Notes: generated from the letters alone by a model not told the origin. Shown: positions 38,346 to 48,707, counted from the first letter of the stretch. The stretch is 64,000 bases of DNA from Bacillota bacterium (GCA_012840225.1 DULU01000002.1:1-64000); one strand, 5' to 3'. Translations and numbers: made by a program.

Positions 38346-38987
38346 TCAAGCTCTATGCACAACAGAATAGCCGGCCTTCTCCAATTCTGCGACTAAAGCA
38401 TCGATCTCTGCGGACTCCACGGTGGCCAGCTTGAAGATGATGCGGGGATAATCCTTGCCCACATCCACCGCAGCCACGGCCAGGATGTTTATCCCTTTGT
38501 TGCTGATGATGCGGGCTATGTCGGCCAGCACGCCGACTTTATTGGTCACTTTGATGGTCAGGCGGGCTCCCGGAGCCCCACCGTGCATCAGATCCACAAA
38601 AGCGTCAAAGAGGTCCCGCTCGGTAACGATGCCGATCACCTGGTCGTTTTCCACTACCGGCAGACCGCTGATGCGGCGGTCTCTCATCACCCGGGCCGCT
38701 TCCTCCACGGTGTCGTTGGGGCTGATGGTGATCGGCTGCAAGGTCATCACTTCGCGCACCTTCATCTTTTGCAGCAGCTCGTTTTGTTCCCAGATAGAAA
38801 GAGTGGTGGCAGCCGAGGGCGCTACCCGCATCAAATCCAGCTCGGTGACGATACCTATCAGCCGACCCTTACGAGTCACCGGCAAGCGGCTGAACTGGTG
38901 CCGGCGCATGGCATCCATAGCCTCAAAAATGGGGGTGTCTTCGGTGACGGTAATAGGATCGGCAGTCATGACATCACGCACCAGCAT
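38346..38987 (-). CDS. CBS-domain pair plus ACT-domain protein
   Basis: MLVRDVMTADPITVTEDTPIFEAMDAMRRHQFSRLPVTRKGRLIGIVTELDL; second CBS; C-terminal ACT-like RLTIKVTNKVGVLADIARIISNKGINI. Confidence 0.92.
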   Translation of the reverse strand: MLVRDVMTADPITVTEDTPIFEAMDAMRRHQFSRLPVTRKGRLIGIVTELDLMRVAPSAATTLSIWEQNELLQKMKVREVMTLQPITISPNDTVEEAARVMRDRRISGLPVVENDQVIGIVTERDLFDAFVDLMHGGAPGARLTIKVTNKVGVLADIARIISNKGINILAVAAVDVGKDYPRIIFKLATVESAEIDALVAELEKAGYSVVHRA

Positions 38988-39051
38988 TGATGGTTCACCC
39001 TCTCTTTCTCTATTACTATTTTTATTATATCTTATTTCCTCCATGACCGGA

Positions 39052-39756
39052 TCAACCACCTAAATATGCTTTCTTCACTTCATCCATCTCCAGCACTTGT
39101 TTGGCCGGACCGGACAACACCACCCGTCCCGTCTCCAGCACATAAGCCCGGTGGGCTATGGCCAGGGCCATGTGGGCGTTCTGCTCCACCAAGAGGATGG
39201 TAGCTCCCATCTTGTTGATCTCCTGGATGATGCGGAAGATCTCCCGCACCAGCATGGGAGCGAGGCCCATGCTCGGCTCATCGAGAAGCAGCAGTTGGGG
39301 AGCGGCCATCAACCCCCGGCCGATGGCCAGCATCTGCTGCTCTCCGCCGCTCAGGGTGCCGGCCAGCTGGGATTGCCTTTCCTCCAGGCGGGGAAAGAGG
39401 CGGAACACCTTCCTCATGTCGGCGGCCACGGCCGCTTTATCACGGCGCAGATAGGCCCCCAGTTCCAGGTTGTCCCGCACGGTCAGGTTGGCGAACACCC
39501 GGCGGCCTTCCGGCACCTGCACGATGCCGGCTTTTACCACGTCATGCACCGGCATGCTGGTGATGGACTGCCCTTTGAACAATATCTTGCCGTTTTTGGC
39601 CCGCACCAAGCCGGAGATGGTGTTGAGGGTGGTGCTCTTCCCGGCGCCATTGGCCCCGATCAGGCTGACAATCTCCCCCTGCTCAACTTCCAGCGACAGA
39701 TCCTTAAGGGCGTGTATACCCCCGTAATAAACATTCAGACCCTCAATTTGCAACAT
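39052..39756 (-). CDS. livF: Branched-chain amino acid ABC transporter ATPase LivF
   Basis: LIGANGAGKSTTLNTISGL; LSGGEQQMLAIGRGLMAAPQLLLLDEPSMGLAP. Confidence 0.94.
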   Translation of the reverse strand: MLQIEGLNVYYGGIHALKDLSLEVEQGEIVSLIGANGAGKSTTLNTISGLVRAKNGKILFKGQSITSMPVHDVVKAGIVQVPEGRRVFANLTVRDNLELGAYLRRDKAAVAADMRKVFRLFPRLEERQSQLAGTLSGGEQQMLAIGRGLMAAPQLLLLDEPSMGLAPMLVREIFRIIQEINKMGATILLVEQNAHMALAIAHRAYVLETGRVVLSGPAKQVLEMDEVKKAYLGG

Positions 39757-40519
39757 CGGCGGTCTCCTCTCCCAGGTATGCTTCTATTACCCGGGGATTG
39801 GATCGAATCTCGTCCGGAGTTCCCTCGGCTATTTTCATTCCATAGTCCAGCACGGTGATGCGCCGGCATACCCCCATCACCAGGCTCATGTCGTGCTCGA
39901 TGACCAGGATGGTCAGGTTATACCGGTCGTGAATTTCCTGTATGAAGGTTTTCAGCCTGGCGGTCTCCTGGATGTTCATGCCGGCGGCCGGCTCATCCAG
40001 GAGCAACAGCTTAGGCCGGGTGGCCAGCGCCCTGGCGATCTCCAGACGCCGCTGCTCGCCATAAGGGAGGTTGTGAGCGATCTGGTGTGCCCGCTCAGCC
40101 AGCCCCACCTCTTCCAGCAGGCGGTAGGCCGACTCCCTTATCTCCTCTTCCTCCCTGCCGATGTTCAGATGCAAAAAGGCCCTGGCATAACCGTATTTCA
40201 CATGACGGTGAAAGGCGATCATCACATTTTCCAGCGCCGTCAGCTGGCTGAACAACCTGATATTCTGGAAGGTGCGGGCCATGCCCCGCTTGGTCACCTC
40301 ATGCGCCGGGAGCCGGGTGATCTCCTCCCCGGCGTAGTAGATGTGACCACTGGTAGGAGCCAGCAGACCGGAAATCATATTGAAAACGGTGGTCTTCCCG
40401 GCGCCGTTGGGGCCGATCAATCCGGCCAGCTCACCTTCTTCAAGGATATAGTCAAAGCCGGCTACAGCCCGCAAACCACCGAAAGTCATCGATAGCCCTT
40501 TGGTCTCAAGAAGCGCCAA
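39743..40519 (-). CDS. livG: Branched-chain amino acid ABC transporter ATPase LivG
   Basis: GLIGPNGAGKTTVFNMISGLLAPTSG; YGEQRRLEIARALATRPKLLLLDEPAAGMN. Confidence 0.94.
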   Translation of the reverse strand: MALLETKGLSMTFGGLRAVAGFDYILEEGELAGLIGPNGAGKTTVFNMISGLLAPTSGHIYYAGEEITRLPAHEVTKRGMARTFQNIRLFSQLTALENVMIAFHRHVKYGYARAFLHLNIGREEEEIRESAYRLLEEVGLAERAHQIAHNLPYGEQRRLEIARALATRPKLLLLDEPAAGMNIQETARLKTFIQEIHDRYNLTILVIEHDMSLVMGVCRRITVLDYGMKIAEGTPDEIRSNPRVIEAYLGEETADVAN

Positions 40520-41492
40520 GCTGCCGCTCCTCCCCTTTCTTCTTTATAAAGCTGATCGGCAGGGCGATCTCCCTCATACCCATCAGGCCGCCCGGCCTAT
40601 ATATCATGATGCCGATCAATGTCAAGCTATAGATGATCAACCGCGGGTAGGGCCAGTTGGCGAGCAACATCGAGAGACCCGTGAGCAAAATGGCGGCGAT
40701 CACCGAACCGGAGATGCTGCCCAGACCGCCCAGCACCACGATGATCAGCACTTCCACCGAGCGCAGGAAGCCGAAGCTGTGCGGAGCGATGAGGAAAAAG
40801 TAATGGGCGTAAAGGGCCCCGGCAATGCCGGCAAAGGCAGCGCCGACGCTGAAGGCGATCACCTTATATAATGTAGTGTTTATGCCCATGGCCGAGGCGG
40901 CCACCTCATCCTCCCGCACGGCGATGCAGGCCCGGCCGTGAGCCGACTGCACCCAGTTGCGGATGATCACCACGGTGAGCACGGCAATAACATAGACCCA
41001 GGTGAAATTGGTAAGGCGCGGCACCGAAAAACCGCGGGCCCCGCCGACATATTCCCAGTTTAAAAAGACCACCCTGATGATCTCGCCGAAACCGAGGGTG
41101 GCGATGGCCAGATAGTCCCCCCGCAGGCGCAAGGTCGGCAGGCCGATCAGCATGCCGGCCAGCGCCGCCACCAAGCCGCCCATGAGCAGGGCCAGCGCGA
41201 AGGGCAAGCCGAATTTGACGGTGGCGATGGCGCCGAAATAGGCGCCGATGCTCATGAACCCGGCATGACCTATGGAAAACTGGCCGGTGAAACCGTTGAT
41301 CAGGTTGAGGCTCACGCCCAGGATCACATAGATGCCGGCCAGCACCAGGTTATTGGTGGTATATTGATCGATAATGCCGAGCGCTTTCAGTCCTATGATC
41401 AACAGATAAAGCAGGACGACAAAAGCGCCCCATATCAACTGGCGTTCCATTTTTTCCAGACGATGCTGCGGTACTGAAAGCAAGCCCATCAC
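40506..41492 (-). CDS. livM: Branched-chain amino acid ABC transporter permease LivM
   Basis: YVILGVSLNLINGFTGQFSIGHAGFMSIGAYFGAI; LPTLRLRGDYLAIATLGFGEIIR. Confidence 0.93.
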   Translation of the reverse strand: MMGLLSVPQHRLEKMERQLIWGAFVVLLYLLIIGLKALGIIDQYTTNNLVLAGIYVILGVSLNLINGFTGQFSIGHAGFMSIGAYFGAIATVKFGLPFALALLMGGLVAALAGMLIGLPTLRLRGDYLAIATLGFGEIIRVVFLNWEYVGGARGFSVPRLTNFTWVYVIAVLTVVIIRNWVQSAHGRACIAVREDEVAASAMGINTTLYKVIAFSVGAAFAGIAGALYAHYFFLIAPHSFGFLRSVEVLIIVVLGGLGSISGSVIAAILLTGLSMLLANWPYPRLIIYSLTLIGIMIYRPGGLMGMREIALPISFIKKKGEERQLGAS

Positions 41493-42385
41493 ACCTTCTC
41501 CACCGAGCGCTTACCCAACAGCCCTGTCGGTTTAACTAAAAGTATAATAATCAATATGGCAAAAGCTACGGCATCCCGATAGGTTGACGACAGAAAACCG
41601 CTCACCAGCGATTCGGCAACACCCATTATAATACCACCAACCATGGCGCCGGGGATAATGCCAATGCCGCCCAGTACGGCGGCGACGAAAGCTTTCAGGC
41701 CCGGCATGATGCCCATCAGCGGATCGATGCGGTTATAATAGACCCCCACCAGGAGACCGGCGGCGCCGGCCAAAGCCGAGCCGATGGCGAAGGTGAAGGA
41801 GATGACAGAGTTGACGTTGATCCCCATCAGGGCCGCCGCATCCATGTCGTAGGAAACGGCCCGCATGGCTTTACCGCTTTTGGTCTTCTGCACCAGGAAA
41901 TGCAACCCGAGCATCAGGATGATGGCGATGCCTAATATAAAAAGCTGCTGGGCGGTGATGATCAGGCCGGCCAGCTGCAGTTGATAATTGGCCAAAAGGT
42001 CCGGATAAGCTCTCGGCTGAGGTGAAAAGGCCCAGATCATCGAGTATTCAATCAGGAAGGAGACCCCGATGGCAGTGATGAGGATGGCAATGCGCGGAGC
42101 ATGGCGCAAAGGCTTATATGCCAGCCGTTCAATTATGACGCCCAAAAGCGAAGCACAGGCCATGGACAGGATCAGAGCAGGTATAAACGATAAATGCAGG
42201 ACCCGGGTGGTAAAAAAGCCGATGAAGGCTCCGATCATATAGATGTCGCCGTGGGCAAAGTTGATCAGGCGGACAATGCCGTAAACCATGGTGTATCCCA
42301 GGGCGATCAGAGCATAGACACTGCCCAGCGATAGCCCGTTGATTACTTGCTGTAAAAATTCGTTCAAACAACGCCACCCCCGCAA
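41489..42385 (-). CDS. livH: Branched-chain amino acid ABC transporter permease LivH
   Basis: LQQVINGLSLGSVYALIALGYTMVYGIVRLINFAHGDIYMIGAFIG. Confidence 0.94.
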   Translation of the reverse strand: MRGWRCLNEFLQQVINGLSLGSVYALIALGYTMVYGIVRLINFAHGDIYMIGAFIGFFTTRVLHLSFIPALILSMACASLLGVIIERLAYKPLRHAPRIAILITAIGVSFLIEYSMIWAFSPQPRAYPDLLANYQLQLAGLIITAQQLFILGIAIILMLGLHFLVQKTKSGKAMRAVSYDMDAAALMGINVNSVISFTFAIGSALAGAAGLLVGVYYNRIDPLMGIMPGLKAFVAAVLGGIGIIPGAMVGGIIMGVAESLVSGFLSSTYRDAVAFAILIIILLVKPTGLLGKRSVEKV

Positions 42386-42465
42386 ACATGGGGACCCGGC
42401 AGATGCGCATTATTAAGAAGCACAGGCTCCGCCGGGTCCAACCCCCCAAAATACCTACCTAAGAA

Positions 42466-43614
42466 TTAAGGCTGAACCACTGTCTTAAATACCTGCTTGC
42501 CGTTCACCAGCTCGATGATGACCGCACTCTTGATGGGGTTGCGGTTCTCATCAAAGGTGAACTCGCCGCCGAGACCCGGGAAGTTCTTGGTAGCCGACAG
42601 GGCTTTCTGGATGTTCTCCGGCGTGACCGGGTCGGCATTGTTGATGGCATTGATCAGGAGCCTGCCGCCTTCATATCCCAGCGCGGCCAGAGCGTCCGGC
42701 ACTTCGCCATTATACTTCTCTTTATACGCCGCCACGAAAGACTGCACGTTCGGGCTGTTGTCGTCGGGGGAATAGTGGTTGGTGAAATATATCTGGTTCA
42801 GGTTCTCGGCACCGGCAATGTTGACCAACTCGGAAGAGTCCCAACCGTCGCCGCCGGTCAAAGGCACATTAATGCCCATCTGCCGGGCTTGTCTGGCAAT
42901 CAGACCCTGCTCCTGGTAATAGCCGGGAATATAGATCATGTCGGCCTTGGCGGCATTGATCTTGGTCAGCTGGGGCTTGAACTCGGTGTCGCCGGCCAGG
43001 TAGGCTTCCTCAGCCACGATGGTTCCGCCCAGCTGGGTGAAGGTCTCCTTGAAGTATTTGGACAGGCCTTTGGCATAGTCGCTGCCGTTGTCGAAGAGGA
43101 TGGCCGCCCGGCGGGAACCCAGCTGATTATAGGCAAAGTCGGCCATCACCCGGCCCTGGAAGTCGTCGATGAAGCAAGCGCGGAACACATATTCACCGAT
43201 TTCGGTCAACACCGGATTGGTCGCCGTGGGAGAGATCATGGGTACTTTCAGGCTTTGTGCGACTTTGCCTGCAGAAATGGCATTAGTGCTGATTACGGGA
43301 CCCACCAAAGCTACCACTTTATCCTGCTCGACCAGCTTGGTGGCCATATTGGCCGCCTCGGCCACATCGGACTTGTTGTCGACTTGAACCAAAACGACTT
43401 TCTTCTTCAACTCGCCGCTGGCATTGGCTTGTTCCAAAGCCAGCTGTACGCCTTTCAACGTGGAGTTACCGAAACTGGCTACATTTCCGGTCAGCTCGAA
43501 GTTGCCGCCGATGCGGATCTCTTCCTTACCGCCGCCTCTTTTCACTGCAGCAAATATCCCTATTACTGCCACTACAACGACCAATAATACTATAAGAATT
43601 GTTTTTGACTTCAT
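42466..43614 (-). CDS. livK: Branched-chain amino acid ABC transporter substrate-binding protein
   Basis: IRIGGNFELTGNVASFGNSTLKGVQLALEQANA; FIDDFQGRVMADFAYNQLGSRRAAILFDNGSDYAKGL. Confidence 0.93.
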   Translation of the reverse strand: MKSKTILIVLLVVVVAVIGIFAAVKRGGGKEEIRIGGNFELTGNVASFGNSTLKGVQLALEQANASGELKKKVVLVQVDNKSDVAEAANMATKLVEQDKVVALVGPVISTNAISAGKVAQSLKVPMISPTATNPVLTEIGEYVFRACFIDDFQGRVMADFAYNQLGSRRAAILFDNGSDYAKGLSKYFKETFTQLGGTIVAEEAYLAGDTEFKPQLTKINAAKADMIYIPGYYQEQGLIARQARQMGINVPLTGGDGWDSSELVNIAGAENLNQIYFTNHYSPDDNSPNVQSFVAAYKEKYNGEVPDALAALGYEGGRLLINAINNADPVTPENIQKALSATKNFPGLGGEFTFDENRNPIKSAVIIELVNGKQVFKTVVQP

Positions 43615-43875
43615 ACATAGCCCACCTTTCTACAATCTTATTTTCATGACACATAAGTACACCCTTCATCTATCCACTATAACGACCTACTTATGATCAT
43701 GTCAATGGCGAATAGCCTATTGGGAACGGTCTTATGCGTTATCACCGGCAAAAAAGCGGCCGATGTATGATTCTGTCCCCTTGATGCGCTGTTTGAGCCT
43801 TTTTGGCAGTCGTGGTGAGGAGATATGATTAATAATAAGAATATTTATCATAGTAGGTAGGTAGGGGGTCAAAAA

Positions 43876-44985
43876 ATGGCATTGAAAGTCGGCATTGTAG
43901 GTATGGGCGGCATCGGCAACCTGCACGCCTCCTGCTATAAAAACGATGCGCTGGCGGAGTTGGTGGCCGTCTGCGACGTGGTGCGGGAAAAAGCCGATAA
44001 GGCCGCGGAAAAATTTGGCGTGAAGGCCTATTACAGCCTGCGCGACATGCTCGCCAATGAAGAACTGGATTTTGTGGACGTCACCACCAGCGGCTACGAA
44101 AACGGCAGCTGGCACTATGAACCGGCCATGGAGGCGTTGGCGGCGGGAAAGCATGTGCTGTGCGAAAAGCCGCTTTCCAATGATATCGCCGAGGCCCGGG
44201 AGATGGTGCGCTATGCCGCGGCGCGGCAACTCTATCTCGGCTGCAATCTGAACCATTATTTTACACCCACGGCGGAAAAGGCCATGCAATATATCAATGA
44301 AGGTCGGGTCGGGGAGATGATCTATCTCCTCTTCAAAATGGGTTTTCACGGTGGTGAGGAAACTTATAAATTCAACAAATCCCCCCGCTTCAATCAGCCC
44401 TACGCCCACATGAAAGCCTTCCTCACCCACCCGTTCAGCGTCATGCGCTTTTTCTGCGGCGACATCACCCATGTGCAATGCTTTGCCAAACGGCCGGGAT
44501 TCCGCCAGAGCGCCGGCGACCTGCTTTTGTCGGTCAACAGCGTGCATGTGCAGTTTGCCAACGGCACCATCGGCTATCTCCTGAGCCAGAGAGGCGATTG
44601 CGTCTGGGGCCTGGGCGGTTGGTGGAGCTGCGAGCTGGCCGGCACGAAAGGCACCTTCTGCATTGAAAACTGCCTGGAGAAACTGACCTATTGGCCGGCG
44701 CCCAAGCCCGGGGTGAAATATCCGCTCGGCGAGGGCCCTGAACCGGAAGTGACCAACACCGGTCTCAAAGATTTCAACCTTACCTTCCCCACCAGGATCC
44801 ACGCTTTCCTGGAAGATGTTACCAATAAGGTCTCTCCCGAACTCCTGCGGTCGAGCGGGCGGGACGCTTTAGCCACGCTGGAATATATCCAGGCCGCCAT
44901 CGACTCCTATGAAAACGGCGGCGCCCTCGTCAGGCCGCATCCGTTGCCGCCCATTCACGGCGACCCGCTGACCGAGCGCATATAG
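43876..44985 (+). CDS. Gfo/Idh/MocA family oxidoreductase
   Basis: LKVGIVGMGGIGNLHASCYKNDALAELVAVCDVVREKADKAAEKFGV; HVLCEKPLSNDIAEAREMV. Confidence 0.93.
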   Translation: MALKVGIVGMGGIGNLHASCYKNDALAELVAVCDVVREKADKAAEKFGVKAYYSLRDMLANEELDFVDVTTSGYENGSWHYEPAMEALAAGKHVLCEKPLSNDIAEAREMVRYAAARQLYLGCNLNHYFTPTAEKAMQYINEGRVGEMIYLLFKMGFHGGEETYKFNKSPRFNQPYAHMKAFLTHPFSVMRFFCGDITHVQCFAKRPGFRQSAGDLLLSVNSVHVQFANGTIGYLLSQRGDCVWGLGGWWSCELAGTKGTFCIENCLEKLTYWPAPKPGVKYPLGEGPEPEVTNTGLKDFNLTFPTRIHAFLEDVTNKVSPELLRSSGRDALATLEYIQAAIDSYENGGALVRPHPLPPIHGDPLTERI

Positions 44986-45014
44986 GGTATATCAAGGAAA
45001 GGACAGGACCAACA

Positions 45015-46040
45015 ATGGCGATACGCGTTGCTGTAGTGGGGTTGGGACCGATCGGTAACCTGCATGCCCGCCTTTATGCTGCCGACCCCCTGGCCGAACT
45101 GGTGGGGGTGTGCGACCGCATCCCTGAGCGCGCCAAAGCGGCCGGCGAGAAACTGGCCGTGCCTTATTTTACCGATGCCGAGAAGATGCTGCGGGCGCTG
45201 GCCCCGGACATGGTGAGCGTGGCCACAGGCGGCTATGAATATTGCAGCGATCACTACGAACCTACCATTCAGGCTTTGGAAGCCGGCTGCCATGTGCTCT
45301 GCGAGAAGCCGATCTGCAATGATTTGCGCAAAGCCCGGCATATGGTGGAGCTTGCCAAACAGAAGCGTCTTTGCTTGGCCATCGATTTCAATCACCGCTT
45401 CACGCCGGCGGCCTATACCGCCAAAAGGTGGCTGGATGAGGGGCTTTTGGGAGAGCTTTTGTTTTGCAACATGGCGCTTTGGATCGGCAAGCCGGGCCTT
45501 TTCGAATCGGTCAACTATCACCTCAAAGCCCTCAATCCCCACTCCATCAACATGATGACCTGGTTTTGCGGGCCGATTGAAACCGTGCAATGCTTCGCCC
45601 TGAAAGCGCCGGGGCGCAATATCTGGTCCACCTGTTCCTGGAACTTCAGATTTGCCTCCGGCACTGTCGGGCATCTCACCTCAAGCTACGACATCTCCAG
45701 GGGGCACCCAATGGAGCGCTGCGAGGTGGCCGGATTGAAGGGGCGGCTGGTGGTCGAAGACATCTGGCGGGAAGCTGTGTTCTATCCGGCCGGCAACCCG
45801 GAGAAGAGGGTCTATACCAACCCCATATTCGGCGGCTACAGCAATTTCGACGACACCTTCCGCGAACGCCTGCACTGCTTCCTGAAGCAGCTCTCCGAGG
45901 GGGTCGTCCCCGAGGACGTGGACGGCTCCGGCGAGGAAGGCCTCGCCGCCCAAATGGTCATCCATGCCGGGATCAAATCGCTGGAAGAAGGCAACCGCCC
46001 GGTGCGGGTGGAGGAAATCAGGGAAGAAATCGGGGCATAA
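45015..46040 (+). CDS. Gfo/Idh/MocA family oxidoreductase
   Basis: IRVAVVGLGPIGNLHARLYAADPLAELVGVCDRIPERA; HVLCEKPICNDLRKARHMVELAKQKRLCLAIDFNHRFTPA. Confidence 0.93.
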   Translation: MAIRVAVVGLGPIGNLHARLYAADPLAELVGVCDRIPERAKAAGEKLAVPYFTDAEKMLRALAPDMVSVATGGYEYCSDHYEPTIQALEAGCHVLCEKPICNDLRKARHMVELAKQKRLCLAIDFNHRFTPAAYTAKRWLDEGLLGELLFCNMALWIGKPGLFESVNYHLKALNPHSINMMTWFCGPIETVQCFALKAPGRNIWSTCSWNFRFASGTVGHLTSSYDISRGHPMERCEVAGLKGRLVVEDIWREAVFYPAGNPEKRVYTNPIFGGYSNFDDTFRERLHCFLKQLSEGVVPEDVDGSGEEGLAAQMVIHAGIKSLEEGNRPVRVEEIREEIGA

Positions 46041-46095
46041 AGGGTCGCCGCCCGGACCCGCTTTCCGGCTTTGGTTCAGGCTCAACACCCAACAC

Positions 46096-46134
46096 CTCCA
46101 CAGGCCGGCCGGGCCGGTCTGTGGGGATGTTTTT
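46096..46134 (+). terminator. Intrinsic terminator CCACAGGCCGGCCGGGCCGGTCTGTGG followed by a T-rich run
   Basis: 12-bp stem with one wobble position, then ggatgtttttgttg. Confidence 0.75.
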
Positions 46135-46153
46135 GTTGTGGATATGAGGCAGG

Positions 46154-47188
46154 TTAAGGTGAGGGCGAGGACAGCGGAGTGCCTTCAGCCAAACGGGTAG
46201 ATCCTCTGATCACCAGCTTCATGGTCTGCAGGTGGGTTTCAGGCGGGGCGGTACAGATGCCCTCGATGCGATCCAGCAGGCGTTGGGTGGCCATCCAGCC
46301 GGCCAGACCTTCGTTATACACCATGGTGGTCAGGTTAGGGGTGGTGACCTGTGCATATTCATCGCCGAAGGTGGCTACCGAGAGGTGATTGGGCACCTGC
46401 AGGCCTTGACTGTATAAGGCGGCCAGGACTCCGCTGGCCATCAGGTCGTTGAAGACCACGATGGCGCTATAGGCACCGGGGGTGGCGAGAAGGTTCAGTG
46501 CCGCCTCATAGCCGTCCGCCCTTCCATATGATGAGGTGGCAAAAAACATATCGGCCGGCGTTTCCATCCCGGCTTCTTCCATGGCTTTCTGCAATCCTTG
46601 GAGACGGGAGGTGCCCACATGGCTCCTCTCAGGACCGATGAAGGCTATGCGCCGGTGGCCGAGATTGATCAGATATCTCCCTATATCCTCCCCTGCCCGT
46701 TCTTCATTGCCCAGGTAGCAATCTATGCTGTCCAAAATCCTGCCTCCGGACAAACCGACCACTTCCACCTTGTGCCTGTGGAAGGTTTCAACCACTTCCG
46801 GCTTGGCCAACTCCCAGGTGAGGGCGATCAATACCCCGTCGACCCGCATGTCGAGCAACCGGTGTTGACAAGCCTCCACACGGCGTTCCAAACCTTCCGT
46901 ATTGGCCACAAACACCGCATACCCTCGCTCGTCGGCCGCTTTTTCCACTTGCTGCAACGCTTTGCTAAAACCTGGATTGGCAATGGAAGGCACAAGGAAG
47001 GCTATCGTGCGCGACCGCTTCTCATATAAAGCCCTGGCCAAGGCGTTCGGCCGGTAGTCCAGCTCTTTTAAGGCTTTTTCCACGCGGGCGCGCAACTCGG
47101 CACTGACAGGCCGCTTGCCGGTCATGACGGCGGAGACGGTGGCAATGGATACCCCTGCTCTTTTGGCGACGTCGCGGATGGAAGCCAC
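46154..47188 (-). CDS. LacI family transcriptional regulator
   Basis: ASIRDVAKRAGVSIATVSAVMTGKRPVSAELRARVEKALKELDYRPNALARALYEKRSRTIAFLVPSIANPGFS. Confidence 0.95.
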   Translation of the reverse strand: MASIRDVAKRAGVSIATVSAVMTGKRPVSAELRARVEKALKELDYRPNALARALYEKRSRTIAFLVPSIANPGFSKALQQVEKAADERGYAVFVANTEGLERRVEACQHRLLDMRVDGVLIALTWELAKPEVVETFHRHKVEVVGLSGGRILDSIDCYLGNEERAGEDIGRYLINLGHRRIAFIGPERSHVGTSRLQGLQKAMEEAGMETPADMFFATSSYGRADGYEAALNLLATPGAYSAIVVFNDLMASGVLAALYSQGLQVPNHLSVATFGDEYAQVTTPNLTTMVYNEGLAGWMATQRLLDRIEGICTAPPETHLQTMKLVIRGSTRLAEGTPLSSPSP

Positions 47189-47264
47189 TAATACACTTCT
47201 TCTCTTTCCCAACAGTTTACGGTAAAGATTGGCTGAGACTAGGATACTAATTCGGTTACACTCA

Positions 47265-47278
47265 TGCAACCGGTGACA
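47265..47278. promoter_or_regulatory. Candidate LacI-family operator TGCAACCGGTGACA
   Basis: Pseudopalindrome TGnnACCGGTnnCA with central CG, upstream of the LacI-family gene. Confidence 0.45.
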
Positions 47279-47390
47279 TCATGTCCAAGGAACGGACATC
47301 CCTTAAGCGATGCCCGTTCCTGTCACTTCATTCGTCATTCTTCGTTGATTCAACCAATACCCTCAGTCTCGTTGCCGAAGAAAAACCATT

Positions 47391-48707
47391 TTATTCCCAC
47401 CAAACCATACCGGCATTTTTTACTTCATTAAGCCTGACGTTGAGCTGTCTGGCTAACTCAACTGCCACATTACTGATGGAAGATTTACCGTCCCTCACCA
47501 ACGCCATTTGTGAAGTGAAAAGCGAACTAACTTCATCGCCCAATACCGGATGGGTCAGAGTAGTACCTCGCATGGTATAAGCAATATCAATCCAGGCCAT
47601 CGGGTTTATTTCATGTGACCGATTGTTGATGATATCACGCAATTTACGCAGATGTGGAGCCAAACTGGCTTGGTAACCCATGGTGGGAGTCATGTCCATA
47701 CCGGCATTGAAACCTTCTTCAGAGGCCATGAATTTCAATACCTGCCAAGCTTCTTCCGGATGAGGGGTAAATTTATACATCGAGATATAATCAATGACGG
47801 CAATATGTGAGCGGGCGTCGGCTCCTCCAGGACCAATGGGGAGAGGGCTGATATACACTTGGTAATCCGCACGGGCTACCGCTGCTTCACCAACCAACTG
47901 AGCTAGTCCATGGACCATGCCGATACGCTTTTGCCCCATCAATGTGGGCTGATTTGTGTTGTCTTTATAGGCTAGCGGCGATACGCCTTCGGACAGCAAC
48001 AGCCGATCGTAAAAGCGCAAAGCAGTCAGACTGTTAGGCTCATCGAGGATACACAGCGACATATCCTCGTTCCACACATCGCCTCCAGCACCCCACAACC
48101 AGACAGGAGCGCGATGGGCATTGGCGAAGGCGCCGGCAAAACCATACACATCCGGTATGCTGTCACCTGTGGTATCGAAAGTCAATTTGCGCGCCTTGCT
48201 GATCAAATCTTCCCAGGTCCAGTCTTTATCCGGTAAATCCACCCCTCTTTCTGCAAATAGAGCGGTGTCACAGATGATTCCCCCGGCCGACCAGTTTCTT
48301 GGCAGACCGTAGAGTTGCCCTTTCCAGCTCAAGATAGGCACAATGGTGGGAACCAGATCCCTGGTAACTTCTCTATCTCGAGCGACAAATTTATCTATCG
48401 GCTGAATAATATCTTTAAAGGCCCATTGAGCAATATAACGATCGCCGGGACCATGAATGACATCAGGTGCTATCCCTGAAGCAATAAGTGTCAGTAACTT
48501 GTTAGTATTGCCGGTAACCAGCTTAGCTTGAATATCCGTATGCATTTCGTTAAAGCGGTCGATACCAGCTTGAGCCCAGCGGGGAAAACCGAGTGACGAC
48601 GTGGAGTAAAATACGGTTATCTCTACTGGAGGTGCGGCAAGAGCAGTGCCAAACGGTACCAGTAAAGCCAGAAGAACTATTGCTACCAACTTTGTTTTTG
48701 ACATCAT
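47391..48707 (-). CDS. Extracellular solute-binding protein (sugar ABC type)
   Basis: Signal peptide MMSKTKLVAIVLLALLVPFGTALAAPP; IDRFNEMHTDIQAKLVTGNTNKLLTLIASGIAPDVIHGPGDRY. Confidence 0.9.
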   Translation of the reverse strand: MMSKTKLVAIVLLALLVPFGTALAAPPVEITVFYSTSSLGFPRWAQAGIDRFNEMHTDIQAKLVTGNTNKLLTLIASGIAPDVIHGPGDRYIAQWAFKDIIQPIDKFVARDREVTRDLVPTIVPILSWKGQLYGLPRNWSAGGIICDTALFAERGVDLPDKDWTWEDLISKARKLTFDTTGDSIPDVYGFAGAFANAHRAPVWLWGAGGDVWNEDMSLCILDEPNSLTALRFYDRLLLSEGVSPLAYKDNTNQPTLMGQKRIGMVHGLAQLVGEAAVARADYQVYISPLPIGPGGADARSHIAVIDYISMYKFTPHPEEAWQVLKFMASEEGFNAGMDMTPTMGYQASLAPHLRKLRDIINNRSHEINPMAWIDIAYTMRGTTLTHPVLGDEVSSLFTSQMALVRDGKSSISNVAVELARQLNVRLNEVKNAGMVWWE

